Assembly (NCBI GenBank): GCA_002914805.1
Contig: JXTB01000228.1
Span: 304,447 to 368,446 of the forward strand
DNA from: Parasponia andersonii
Taxonomy: Eukaryota; Streptophyta; Magnoliopsida; Rosales; Cannabaceae
DNA length: 64,000 nucleotides
Direction of reading: 5' to 3'
Position numbers and translations under genes: made by a program. Positions within the stretch are counted from its first letter, which is position 1; the number at the start of each line of letters is the position of its first letter. The notes beneath the pieces were generated by a model. It saw nothing but the letters and a program-made list of their open reading frames with translations, had not been told where the DNA came from and did no database searches. Positions 1-11,260 of this stretch are shown here, one piece after another.

Positions 1-600
1 CTAATATCTACCTAACACTAGAAGATTCTAGGTGGAAGGCTTCTTTAATTTGGACTTGGGCTTTTTCTTTTGTGAGTTTTGCACTTGGGCTAACTTATTG
101 GGCCTCATATTGATGGGTTTAAATATTTCTTATGGGCTTAAACAAGTTTATTTTTAACAATAATTGGGAAACCCAAAGACGCTGTTGGAAGCACTCTTGC
201 CCTTCCAACTTGATAGTGTTAAAATTCGGATTGTTAAGAGGTGGTTGTTTTTTTATTGTTGATGAAATGGGACTTGAGGAAAACAGTGCAGGTATTCTAC
301 ATTGAGTTTGAGTTTTCTCATGATGGCATGAATGGTCATGGATTTTGTGCCTTTTGGGTGCGAAAGTTTAGCTTATTATATATATTTGATACTACTTGTT
401 TAGGATGTTTACAAAGCTGAAATCTTTATTATTTATTGCTTGTATGTGATAGAGAAATTAAAACATATCTAGATTTTTTTTTTCCAAAGCGATGAATTTT
501 GCTTCCCATGATCACAACTAAAATACCAAATGAATTTTGCTTCCCATTATCACAACTAAAATACCAAGATTTTAAAAAAGAGAACCTTTTTACTAGAACA
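1..600. other. Non-coding flank, no gene recognised
   Basis: AT-rich sequence without a convincing reading frame or known repeat terminus. A short stretch near 270-300 (GAAATGGGACTTGAGGAAAA) is nearly repeated near 3138-3165, on the other side of the CACTA element, so the two flanks may share an old local duplication. Nothing else can be supported. Confidence 0.5.
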
Positions 601-2398
601 CACTATAACATTATAGTAAATTAACAGAAAAAATCATCGTTAATATAAGTGTCGTTGAAAGTAACATCTTTAATACTTGACCAAGAATTGTGGTTCCAAT
701 AAGGAGATCTTTAATGAAGGTTTCCATGGAATCGTCGTACGGAAATCATCGTTAAAAGTCTTTTCTAGGGGAAATTTTTTCCCTTCCTTAGGGCACTTTA
801 TACAACACCACAACATTAAACTAGCCTAAAAAGAATTTCAAATCAATGCAAAAATGGGCAAATCTAGATATAATCATAATAAAGGACATATAATAAATAT
901 AATTAAAATCTAGTACATATAACTAAAAGTTTTTACTATAGAGACAATATATTCTAACATAAATATATTTAAGAACTAATAATAAGTTTTTAGATACATA
1001 TTACTAATACTTGTAACCTAAACTTATTGATAATTATATTAACAACTCTAATATAGATAAAGTGAGTGAATCGAGATGCATTCTAACATAAACACTGCAT
1101 TCCATATAATTGAGTTGAGATGGATACTATACTTACAATAAAACTATAGTTAAAATACCTAAAGATGAAAGATAAATAAAGATATTTTAAACGAACAAAC
1201 TATATCTCATACCTTAATATGATACTAAGTTGAACCATCTTTTTTTTTCCTTCTTTATATGTCTATATGAAATAATTTGAATGCACTAAATGAAAACATG
1301 TGTTATAAAAACTCGTAGATCAAATAAATAAATATATGTTTTATATTATACTATAAATTAGACTAACTATGTTAAGAGATTTATAACATCTAGTGATTGT
1401 CCAAGTGAATATAAGAAATAAGTATTTTTTGAGACACGTTACTACATGGAAATAATGTGCAAGGTCACGTGAGCGTCTATCATTTTTAACATTAGAAGGA
1501 TAAGGATGCATACTACCAATCTAATCTTTGGATTCCAACTCAAAGTATTACCATTTTATCATTATGAACCTTCAAATTCAACTCAACTCATACATAATAC
1601 AAACTTTTGACTATTCTAAAGTTAATAAGCTAAATAATTTCAAGTCAATAAATATACTAAGTATACATATTATAAAGTCACATAATACTAATTAATTCAC
1701 AGTAATGTGGTTAAACTGATAAGTTATAATTGCCAATATCCATTATCAAAACAATATAAAATCATCAAATAATATATATTATGAAGATTTAATTTCTAAA
1801 ATAACTTATTAATCAAAATTAGTGAAGAAAAATACCTCAAATTGAGTAAAAGTGTTTCAATACTCCAAAATTGAGCCCAAAATTAGTCTACCCATTCAAA
1901 TTAAAACCTAAAGTAACAAAAAAAGAAATAAAATTACATACTTATCGAGAATTATAGTTATTTATTGTACAAAAATCTAAATTTTTCTAAGATATAAATA
2001 ATTACTAAATGCTAACTAATCTTAAAAATTATAAGTATATCAAGTTTATCCAAGTAGAATGGAGTGATTTGAACTAAATAAGAGTGATTTTGGTGGTCAA
2101 AATCGCTAGAACGAGAATGGTCATGTACGAGGAAGACAAAGTCGGATCTGGTGGGCAAGTTCTCGACTAGGGAGAAAAAAGAAATTAAGGGTTGAGCTGG
2201 TCTCGGCCCTCATTTATATAACTTTTAACAGTAATTCTAATGTAATCGCCGTTAAATGTTTAAAAAATTTTAAACTTTTCTCGACGGTAGCACCGAAACC
2301 ACCGAGAGAAATGTTAAATTTGATTATTAATGGCGGTTCTACTTCAACTTTCAACCGCCGTTAATAATTTTCCATTAAAAATCCTTTTTTAAATAGTG
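601..2398. mobile_element. Non-autonomous CACTA (En/Spm-type) DNA transposon
   Basis: The element begins CACTAT at 601 and ends ATAGTG at 2398. It is flanked by an exact 3-bp duplication, ACA, at 598-600 and 2399-2401, the target-site size made by CACTA transposases. Only the outermost 6 bases form a perfect inverted repeat, but both ends carry the GTTAA/CGTTAA-type subterminal motifs usual in this superfamily (650-760 on the left, 2225-2375 on the right, where GCCGTTAA recurs). The right end is rich in CCGTTAA/TTAACGG, like the larger CACTA element at 24965-31218. No transposase reading frame lies inside, so it would depend on an enzyme supplied elsewhere. The short terminal repeat means the superfamily call rests mainly on the TSD plus the subterminal motifs. 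Confidence 0.6.
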
Positions 2399-4160
2399 AC
2401 AATAGATAATACTTGACAAATGCAACTGTAACATATCTTATGTAAGGCTGATAATCTAGAAATCGGTAGCATTCTGATTAGAATGACACATGATGTTAAG
2501 TGCTGCACTTATATATCGTCTACCATTATTGATATCCAGTTGAGTATCCTTATTTGTTGTACACGAGCAGTCAACCTCAGTTATAGGAGGCCAAGAAAGT
2601 GTGAATGTAATGCAAAGATTGAGAGAAACATAGAGTCATTAAAAACAATAATAGCAAAAGGAAGGAGGAAAGCAGCTTATGTCTTCAAGCTGCAAAATTA
2701 TATGTTCTGTTCTTATCGTTTGCTCAAAAAGAGGCTGACATTGGACAAATTAAAATTGTTTTCAGCTTTTTATATTGGCTGAAAATTACATTAGTTATAG
2801 TTTCAAACTTACATACTAATCTTTTTTGCCTCAGGCTAATGCAATTGCATTCTATCTCATGAATGAAAATCATTTGTACTTGTTAGCCCCTTGTTTTGCA
2901 TTTTTCATGTGCAGAAGATTGGAACGTTGGGTTCTGTTTTTTTCTCCCGTTGATATCCATCTGGGTAATACTTTCTCTCTACGTATCTAATTTGTTCTGT
3001 TCCTTTGTATTGTTTTAGTTGACATGAATGCATTGTTCCTGTAAACAGGCCGCTAAATCCTTTTTATGCGTTGAAATGATATATTCGTCATTGTTAATGC
3101 TCATACTCCAATCCTTCAACGTTTGAGGAAAAGCATGAAATGGGACTTTTGAGGAAAACTCTGCCAACACTAAGGCCTTAAGTAAATCGGATCATTCTCA
3201 GTTAATAAGTGAATAAACATTGATAAAGTATCTTCTATCTTCATCTATATCATTCTCAATTACTTGAGGAAACCCTGAGAGAATATCATTTCTCTTCATC
3301 TGTGTACTAATAAATATTACACTAATTACATCTACATGTTATTGTTGAATTCCGAAAAGAAAGATAGATAAAAGTGCAATCAAGCCAAAGTTTATAATTC
3401 TCTTTGTTGGATCCACCCATTGAATCAGCTCACACCTCAAGGGAGTCTACTTCATCAACAATACCATCACATTGTGTTCAATAAAAGAGTGCATATTTTG
3501 GGCTTGCAAACCAGGATTCTAAGAACTCTGATCAATCTTTAGCATCCAAGAATCAGAGTAAGAATTAGCAAGTTGATTTTACATATATAACAAAAAAAAA
3601 AAAAGATAATAATTTTGCTCTTTTTGACAGATAGCTCATTATCTATATGAAATAAAATGAGCCACATTTTGTAATCATGAACTGAATACAAAATAAGCTG
3701 CATTTTGTACTCTCTGCATATATTTTCACACTGTTTGTATAGATTTATGTGAGCAAAACTCTATTGTATAAAATTTACTTAGTTTGTCAACTACTTTTCT
3801 TTTTGTTTTTCTCTTTCGTTGTTCTTTTTTTCGGGTTTTTTTTTTTCCCTATTTTTCTTCTTATACTAATACAAGAAGGCAATTGCAGTTTCCAGTAATC
3901 CACATCTACCCATATCATAGGTTTTTTTTTTTCCTAAAAAAGTTAGTGAAAATTGAAAGCAAAATACTTAAGCTGAAGAGAACAACAGATAGCATAAGAT
4001 TTCTTTGTATTTAACTTCTTTTTTTTTTTTTTTTAATTTCCATTGTTCCAGTTTATAAAATTTCCAACTCTATTGTTATTTAACAAACTTACATTGTCTC
4101 TTGTAAAAGCATCCGATTAAATTTGTTTTTTCCTTTCGTTTGATGTGAAAATATATATAC
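2399..4160. other. Non-coding stretch, no gene recognised
   Basis: One 99-codon open frame (2483-2782) has no recognisable domain and I treat it as chance. Possible splice-like signals occur near 2905-2965, but the enclosed peptide matches nothing I know. T-rich runs dominate 3790-4060. Confidence 0.45.
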
Positions 4161-4161
4161 N

Positions 4162-4490
4162 CTCCCCGAAAACGACGTTCGACTATCTTGTGTTTCTTCT
4201 GAGCCAGGATCAAACTCTTCTTTTAAGCAACTAAGACTAACGTATCTACAACTACATCCCCGAGTGGCAGTCAAACGGGGGCGTGAATGAAAGATGCCAG
4301 CCGAATGATCGGCCGAACGGGCTGCCTCCTTCCATGTGTGTACGTATGAGCACTTTTGGGCAGTGCTTTCTCGATCAACTATCTGACTTGATTGAAGAAA
4401 GAAAGTAAACTAGAAGCTTTCTCTTCTTCTCTTATGATATTTCGAGTCAGTGCTCCGTGAGAACATACTTTGATATTCTACTGTGAAATT
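4162..4490 (-). pseudogene. rrn18: Nuclear mitochondrial insertion with the 5' end of mitochondrial 18S rRNA
   Basis: On the minus strand the segment 4229-4162 reads through the near-universal small-subunit rRNA start (AGAGTTTGATCCTGGCTCAG, at about 4219-4200). It continues with GTCGAACG and TTTTCGGGGAG, the form typical of plant mitochondrial rrn18 rather than plastid rrn16. Compared with that gene a short piece of roughly 20 nt between CTCAGAAG and GTCGAACG is missing, and the copy stops next to the N at 4161 after about 65 nt, so it cannot give a functional rRNA. The adjoining 4230-4490 is clearly more GC-rich than its surroundings and probably comes from the mitochondrial sequence upstream of rrn18. 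The right boundary is estimated from the fall in GC content. Confidence 0.75.
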
Positions 4491-6597
4491 CTTTTTCTCC
4501 TGGAAAGACTTGATTAAAAAAGTTAATTTGAAGTGATTATTATTTATATTATTATTATCTGAAATATAGAGTTATGTAGTTATTGATATATATTTCATGA
4601 CATAGTGTAAACTTAATTTTTTTTTTAGTGCTACAAAGGATATACATAGAAAAAGTCCTCAGGATGATTCATTAATTTTAACAACAATTACAAAGAGAAA
4701 AGTGAAATTTAATTGTATTATTGAAATTTAATTGAATTATTAATAATACAGATGAAGAAGAAAGAGTGCGTTCGAAAGAGAGACCTCATACCAATCTTGA
4801 GTAAATACTGAAGAAAAAACATGTATAGTAAATTTTGCCAAGAGATAAGAAAAGATAGAAACAAAGTTGGATTTAAAAAAAAAAAAAAAAAAAAGAAAAA
4901 AAGAGAAAACTCTTAAGAAGTCGGCAAATAGAGAGATAGGATCGAAGAGTCTTAGGAAATAAGATTTATATATGCAAAAATTAATAATAGTAACAATAAT
5001 AATAATAATAACGACACAACATGGGTCATCTAGGATTTGTTCTACTGACGTGAAGTGAAAGGTTAAAAAAAAAAAAAAAGAAAACTGAGCAATAAGATAT
5101 ATTTTGAGATGTGTCCATGTTAGATAATAATTCTACATACACGTGTAAACAACAACATTGAAATTAAAAGACTATTTGAAAAAGGAAAGTATTTGGATAA
5201 TAACTTTACTAAGAGGTGTATAGCTATAAGAAAGGTTACAAAATCGAAAAAGAAAAAATATTAAAAATATGAGGCAGCCGGGTCAGAGTACGAAAAGCAA
5301 GTTGATTCCCTTTCTATATAGTAGTATAGAAATACAAACGGTACACATGCCGCACTAGTATTTAATAAAATATTAAATTAGGAACCTTTTCGTAATGCTA
5401 ATTAATCGCCAATATAGTACAGTAAAGTTTTGCTCGGTATAATTTTTACTTTTTAAAGTAAAAATATTAAAAAAATTTCTTAAAAAAAATAATAAATTAT
5501 AATTTTTTTAAAAAATATTTTAAATACAAAAAAAATTTTCTAAAAATTCATCCAAACATTTTTAAAAAATCTTTTGAATCCTAAATTTTTTTTAAAAACA
5601 ATGCCAAACGGCCCTAAATTAAAGTTAAACAAATATTTCTACTCTTAATAGGTATTAGTTGTTTAGCCTTCATAGCTTACTTGATTTATCATTTAATATA
5701 TAGCCCGTAGCTGAAGCAATTCTATATATATTGAAGTAGCTACAAACCTCACTTAATAGGTTGTTCATAAACATGGTTACGAGTACTTATACGTGTATTC
5801 ATTCTTTAATGTTTTTTTCTTGATTCTTCTCATCTTTTTTTGAACAAAGAGGTAATTTTACTGAGAAAGTTTATTGATTTTCATCATATAGATCATATAA
5901 TTTCAAATAATATTAATGTATATGCTTATATCTAATGATTGTATTGCCTTCTTATATCTCCTAATTAAACATATATACTTCTATATATTACCAATTTTCA
6001 GTTAGAGCTACGTTTTTAAATATTGATCTACCTTTTCATTTATCCAATTTAGTAACTATAACCTCAAAAACGACTCATGCGTTACGTATATATCTAAATC
6101 TATATATAATAAGAGGGAATAAGCACTCAAACATTTTCTTTTGCCTTTTATACCTTTTAGTTTTGTTTTTTCTTTTCTGAAATTTAATAAAATAAGAATA
6201 ATGCAGACAATTAATTATCTTTTGTCTTTTTTTTTTGTAAATTTTAAAATAATTAGAACAAATCCCTTAACTTCCTAAAAGTTAATAATGGTACGATTTG
6301 TGCATACATTTTACTACTAAAAGCGGACACATGCCTGTCATACTAGTATATATAAATACGTATGTCCACGTATACTTAATCAACATATTGTTCTCATTCC
6401 CAAGTTTAAATTGATGACTTGTAAAAGATATTTTGTACTTTTAAAAAAAAAACTTTGCGGTGGGGGATTAGATCTTAGAACTTTGAAATTGTGAAAAATG
6501 GTTAACAAAGAACTCTTATGCTTGCTTCCACAATTTGATATCTTAGTTAAACGCAAATGAAGAAAAATAATAGAATATATTTTAGACAATAGTCGGC
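4491..6597. other. AT-rich intergenic DNA
   Basis: Long A and T runs (for example near 4876-4900 and 5061-5080) and no credible coding sequence. Within it, 5381-5614 may be a small terminal-inverted-repeat element. Its right end reads CAAACGGCCC, as at the ends of many plant hAT and Harbinger MITEs, and TAAATTA flanks both sides. The left terminus is degenerate and the flank is AT-rich, so this is weak. Confidence 0.35.
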
Positions 6598-6700
6598 CTA
6601 CCGGACTAACTCAATGGTAGGGTGGGTGGAGATTAGTTAGTAAGTTAGGAGTTCCACTTCAAATGTGTGAATTATAATTTGTAATAAATATAGGTCATTA
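6598..6700 (+). mobile_element. Possible tRNA-derived SINE remnant
   Basis: The sequence around 6606-6620 (CTAACTCAATGGTAG) resembles a tRNA/SINE A box, and GGAGTTCCACTTC about 30 nt later resembles a B box (GGTTCGANTCC). This is the internal RNA polymerase III promoter layout of plant SINEs. The GC content is above that of the flanks and the 3' side becomes T/A-rich. No target duplication was found and the motifs are imperfect. Confidence 0.3.
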
Positions 6701-7291
6701 TCTTATTTTTTTTTAAAAAAAATTATTTTAGATAATAATCTTGTCAATAATTGCTTGAATTAATCTTTATATGTTCCCCTTAAATAATGATTCTCGTCAA
6801 TATTCAAACCAAATGAGTTTAATAATTTTGGACATCAAAACTATACGCGATTGTAGGATCTAATCATTATCATTAATAGTTATTTATAAGATTTGTATTT
6901 GTTTTCTAATCAGAATTACTTAATAAAGTTCAGCATATCTTATCTATTCATGAACTATATATGACAATTTTTTTGTTTAATAGATTCACATTTCATCATT
7001 TTCGTATTATACAATCAAGCAATAGTTGAGAAGATCACTGATGGTTAATACTAGCTTTTTTATTTTATTTTTTTGACGAGATGTTTAATACTAGCTAACG
7101 AACCCTAATTATATCCTTTGAGTAATAATAGGAACAATAATATTTTACACCAAAAACTTATATCATATGTGACATTCGTTTTAACCACATTTATTTTGAA
7201 AATAGAACCATATCATTTAAAGTTATATAGCTAAAAATGATACTACATTATTAGTGCAAGTTTTTAGTACAAGATTTTGATATCTCAATCT

Positions 7292-7299
7292 TTATAAAT
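7292..7299 (+). promoter_or_regulatory. TATA box upstream of the defensin-like gene
   Basis: TATAAATA lies about 125 nt before the ATG at 7424. No other ATG occurs between this box and 7424, so a transcript starting about 30 nt downstream of it would use 7424 as its first start codon. Confidence 0.5.
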
Positions 7300-7423
7300 A
7301 GCTTTTAGTTGTTATCATTTTTCATTCTTTGTTCCCCTTGATTTCTTAGTTTTAGTCATTTGTAAAAATACCTTATCTAGTGTCCTTTTTCACAAGCACT
7401 TTGTATTAATTTGCCGAATTGTA

Positions 7424-7618
7424 ATGTCCTTACCTTTTCTTTTTATTTTGGTGTTTGTCTTGAATCATAGAATCGGTAAAATTAACTATGCTACGGGAGC
7501 GACTTGCAAAAGTCATTACATTTGTACTCAAAGATGCCACAAAAGGTTTCCAGAAGCAGAAAAGGGATATTGTTTACCTAATAATAAAACGCATAGATGT
7601 TTTTGTTATTTACCATAG
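7424..7618 (+). CDS. Defensin-like (cysteine-rich, CS-alpha-beta type) secreted peptide, 64 aa
   Basis: The predicted peptide starts with a short hydrophobic stretch (LPFLFILVFVL, residues 3-13) that could serve as a secretion signal. A basic mature part with six cysteines follows, spaced C-x5-C-x3-C-x11-C-x8-C-x-C. The C-x3-C and C-x-C pairs are the hallmark of the cysteine-stabilised alpha-beta fold, and the GYC...C stretch fits the gamma-core (G-x-C-x3-9-C). Plant defensins usually have eight cysteines; six-cysteine forms occur among LCR/SCR-like and nodule-specific families. These peptides are secreted and act in defence or in cell-cell signalling; which role applies here cannot be told. 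The gene is intact, with the first ATG after a TATA box at 7292 and AATAAA at 7807. Most plant defensin-like genes have an intron after the signal peptide; none is needed here, though an upstream exon cannot be excluded. The N-terminal hydrophobic region is short, which lowers certainty. Confidence 0.6.
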   Translation: MSLPFLFILVFVLNHRIGKINYATGATCKSHYICTQRCHKRFPEAEKGYCLPNNKTHRCFCYLP

Positions 7619-7806
7619 GACTAACATATTGGCGATACCTATTATACGTATAATGTCCTCAATCATGATTTTTCTGTAAATTTTTTTCCTCCCCAGGTGT
7701 GGCATTATTGACACATTTATTTTCTCTTCCCTGTCCCTCTTTCTAAAATTTTTTTCTTATAAACATACCCTTATTTGACATTACGTAAATGGAATCATTT
7801 AATATG

Positions 7807-7812
7807 AATAAA
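7807..7812 (+). terminator. Poly(A) signal for the defensin-like gene
   Basis: AATAAA stands about 190 nt after the stop codon at 7616-7618, a usual distance for a plant 3' UTR. Confidence 0.35.
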
Positions 7813-8619
7813 TGCGAACATCTAACATTGGATAATAAAAATTTTATACCACACCTTTTCAAACACCTAACACTTGTATCAACTTTAACTGTTAAGGATT
7901 AATCTTTTCATGTTTAATTAGTAATTATAAATGTGTATCGATTTGAATGGAAACCAAATTTCTTGACATTATTATTTTAAAAAAAAATCCTTAACGGTAA
8001 AATGAGTATTGTATGAGCAATCTTATATTGTGAATATTGTATGAAATAAATAAAAGCAAAACGCCTTTCTTGAGCTTAAGTATTCTTGTAGGAAATATTT
8101 ATAGAGCATAAATCTCAACATATCTTTCCAAGTAAATATATAGCAAGTAATGCACCTAACCAAAACAAATAACCAAATGCCTGATAAAAACCGAAGAAGC
8201 TAAAGAACAATAAAGAGTAACATATTTAATGTGAAATAAAACATAACATTGATAAATCCCACTATAATGAGGATGAAATGACTATGAATTACATAAAATC
8301 TGAGAATTGCGTCAACAATACAGCATGAAAGATTTTTCACATAGAATTTCAGTTTCCAAACATTTTTCTCCCATAAACGAGATTAGATTTACTAAACCCA
8401 GCAACAGAACTACCATAGCCAAAAAAATATCTACCATACGTAAAATCTCGATTTCTGAACATTTTTTATATAAATAATATCAGACATACAAATTTTTGGT
8501 TAAATTCTTGAAAACATAATAAAATTTAGTTTAAGCATAAGCACGAAAAAAAAAACTTTTTCGGATTTAGTTTCTCATAAAAGTAATTTTGGATCTTTGT
8601 TATGGCCTCTAAACATATA
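7813..8619. other. Intergenic, no gene recognised
   Basis: AT-rich non-coding sequence between the defensin-like gene and the Tat retrotransposon. The stretch 8400-8460 resembles 52020-52200 in wording (blocks such as GTAAAATCTC), possibly a shared old repeat, but I cannot define an element. Confidence 0.4.
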
Positions 8620-8624
8620 CAAAG

Positions 8625-9309
8625 TGTTGTGCGGTCTAAAAACCTATAGGTTGGTCATTGCCAAAAAAAAAAAAGTTGACTAAGTGGACGTGTCAGATCG
8701 CATGAGTAAGATTAAGTACGACCTCCTCTGAAAGAGTTAAGTGCGACCTCCACCGCATAAGTTAGTACGATCTCCTCTGAACGAGTTAAGTGCGACTAGA
8801 ATGAAAAGGAAACTAGACTAAGTTTCGTCAAATGGATAACCTACAAAGAAAGGGAAACAAAAATTTCTCTTTAAAGATCGATCAGTCATCTCATTTAAGT
8901 TATTACCCAGTTATATTGTTACTCAAATTGTATTTTCTGATTATACAGTTACCCATTCTCACAATTTAGAAACATTGAGCTATCCTCACCTATATAAAGG
9001 GAGTTCAATACAGTTGTAAGGGATATTTGATTTTTTAGATCTTTTGGGAACCTTTTAGACTCTTACTTCTTCTTTCTGGATAACACACTGTAATTTTGAG
9101 CTCTTGGAATTCCAGCCTTAAAACTTAACAAAACTCTTGTAATTCTCCAGAAAATAGTAAAAAACAATGGACGTAGGCTCATCTTTTTTGGGGCTGAACT
9201 ACTATAAAATTCTTGTCTCTTTATTTGCTTTGATTGATTAACCATTTTCACACACAAGCCACAACTTGCAATTTTTCTAAATTTATTGTTGACAAAACCT
9301 CTGTCAACA
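8625..9309 (+). repeat. 5' LTR of the Tat element (685 bp)
   Basis: Begins TGTTGTGCGG and ends GTCAACA, matching the 3' LTR along its length with scattered substitutions and small indels. It contains about three diverged direct copies of a roughly 35-bp block built on AGTTAAGTGCGACCTCC (8710-8800), possible enhancer repeats, followed by a TATA box at 8991. Confidence 0.93.
8991..8998 (+). promoter_or_regulatory. LTR promoter TATA box
   Basis: TATATAAA followed by GGGAGTTC lies about 320 nt before the LTR end and is conserved in the 3' LTR at 22079-22086, as expected for the polymerase II start of the element. Confidence 0.55.
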
Positions 9310-9310
9310 A

Positions 9311-9329
9311 TTGGCACTAGAAGGAGGGC
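9311..9329 (+). promoter_or_regulatory. Primer binding site of the Tat element
   Basis: TTGGCACTAGAAGGAGGGC directly follows the 5' LTR, the position where a tRNA 3' end primes minus-strand synthesis. The TGG start fits the CCA end of a tRNA. I do not assign the tRNA species. Confidence 0.6.
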
Positions 9330-9370
9330 TATTCCAGAAAAAAAAATTGTCAATTCCGCTTCTTTCAACA

Positions 9371-11103
9371 ATGGCAAACACAAAAAACACTACCAAAAAC
9401 ATCAGAACTAGCAAAAATCATCCCCAAAGCACTGTTGCTACGCAAGTAGATCCTACTAAGATCAACCTGCCATGGCCACGCCAGAAAATATTGTCCAAAG
9501 ACAAGATCGCATGGAGGCAGCGCTGGTGAACCTTCAGTAAATCACTAGTCAAATTAATGACTCTCTACGACAACTTGCTGAGGGATAGATGGTGACTCCG
9601 CCGCTGTACGAATGTCCCAGAGAACGTCCTGTTCAATAACCTGAGAGAGGAATTCAGATCCTGGAGACAGGGAATTGCGACCAACCTAAAACCCGATAGA
9701 AGCATCATGGAGATTGCATCTCCAAAGGAAAAGGCAAGGTCGCAGACTTGCCTCTGGAATCTGGTACTGAAAGTTCGAGCACTGATCGTGATCATGGACA
9801 ACCTTCCTAGAGAGCGATCATCAATCGTGATTATCTAGACAACGAGCAAAAATATCAATCGAGGAATGCCTTTGAAAGGATTAGTAGGGAATCTCGACAG
9901 AATCCTATAAACCTGAGACAACATCTGGATCAGTGACGTAGTTAGGAGCGATCAACATCGCATCACAACGACCAAAGTCGATCTCATCGCACTATTTCAT
10001 TGGAATCCCTAAGGTCGCAGCAGACCCTACCTAACCAACCTGCCTTATATCGTGACAATGATCAGAGGCCACTCCTACCACCAGTAAGAGAGAATTTTCT
10101 CCCTCTGAACGTCAATGTTCATAATCTGAGGATTGCATTAGATGCACTTACTGGCTAGGACGATGAGCTCGCTGATGGGTATCATCAATCGTCATTCAGC
10201 GAGGAGGTTCGAGCTGCCTTCTTACCTGTTGGATTTAAACTTCCCACCATAAATACTTTTGATGGAAAAATTGATTCATAGGACCATATGGATCACTTCA
10301 GTGACCTGATGGAACTTCATCGTATTGATGATCTCGCACGTTGTAGATGCTTTGCTGTAACTCTCACAGGAGCGGCGAAGAAGTGGTTCCGAGGACTCAA
10401 GTCTGGTTCAATCTCATCCTGGCAACAGCTTCAGACTGCATTCTTGAGGCAATTCCAGGCCACAAAGAATTTTACTATTCCACTAGTAAGTCTGTCTGCT
10501 ATTCGGCAAGGCCCGGAGGAAACTCTATGTTCTTACCTAAATTGTTTTACCTCAGAGTTGGCAAAGGTCAATAACCCACCTGAGGAGGAGTTTTAAATCT
10601 AATAATGACTGGGATATGACCAGAAATTAAACTCTGGGAAGAGTTACTAGAGCGAGAATGCAGAACCCTTAAAGACTTCTATCGAAGAGTTGGTCGACAT
10701 CTAAGGGTAGAATCTTCACACGAAAACCTTCATAAGATGACAAAGGGAAGAGAAAAGGATGCTGCTAAAGATACGACCACAAACAACAACAATAATGATA
10801 AGAAGTCGAACAAAAGGAGTAATGAACAATCGACTGAGAAGCAGCCCAAATAGAAAAGCAAGAGATTCCAAGAACTCCCATGAGGTTCAATAATTATACT
10901 GAATTGAATGCACTCATAGATCATATCTATGCGGTCACAAATCAATAGGAGCAGTATCGTCAGTCGGAATCGATGAAAAGAGATAGAGTGAGGCGTGACC
11001 CCAACAAGTTTTGTCGGTATCACAATGACATTGGACATGATACCAATAACTGCTTTGCCCTGAAAGATGAGATCGAAAGATTAATTAAAAAAGGGCGGCT
11101 GTG
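9371..11103 (+). pseudogene. gag: Tat gag (capsid-nucleocapsid), broken
   Basis: The likely start is the ATG at 9371. The first part is shattered by stops. The best block is 10288-10596, a retrotransposon gag capsid domain with the typical run DLARCRCFAVTLTGAAKKWF, tryptophan after a basic patch, then the QLQTAFLRQF helix. Further on, 10990-11103 keeps a nucleocapsid-like KFCRYHNDIGHDTNNC motif followed by a charged helix (LKDEIERLIKKG), the arrangement of Tat gag C-termini. Gag would form the virus-like particle. Several stops are TAG where Gln or Trp is expected, for example just before 10282. Confidence 0.85.
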
Positions 11104-11260
11104 ATAGTACACTAAACAGAATAATGAAAGGCGAGAAGAAAACCGACAGTGACCTCCAGAAATTTAGCACGAGATGTGAACTATTTTCGAAGGACCACAC
11201 GTTGGTGGAGATCCCAAGAGAGCACAGGATAGGTATGCACGAGAAGCTCGATAGTAACCG

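Noticed and set aside
2483-2782. 99-codon open frame
   Set aside because: No domain, no homologous look, ordinary codon composition for AT-rich non-coding DNA; treated as chance.
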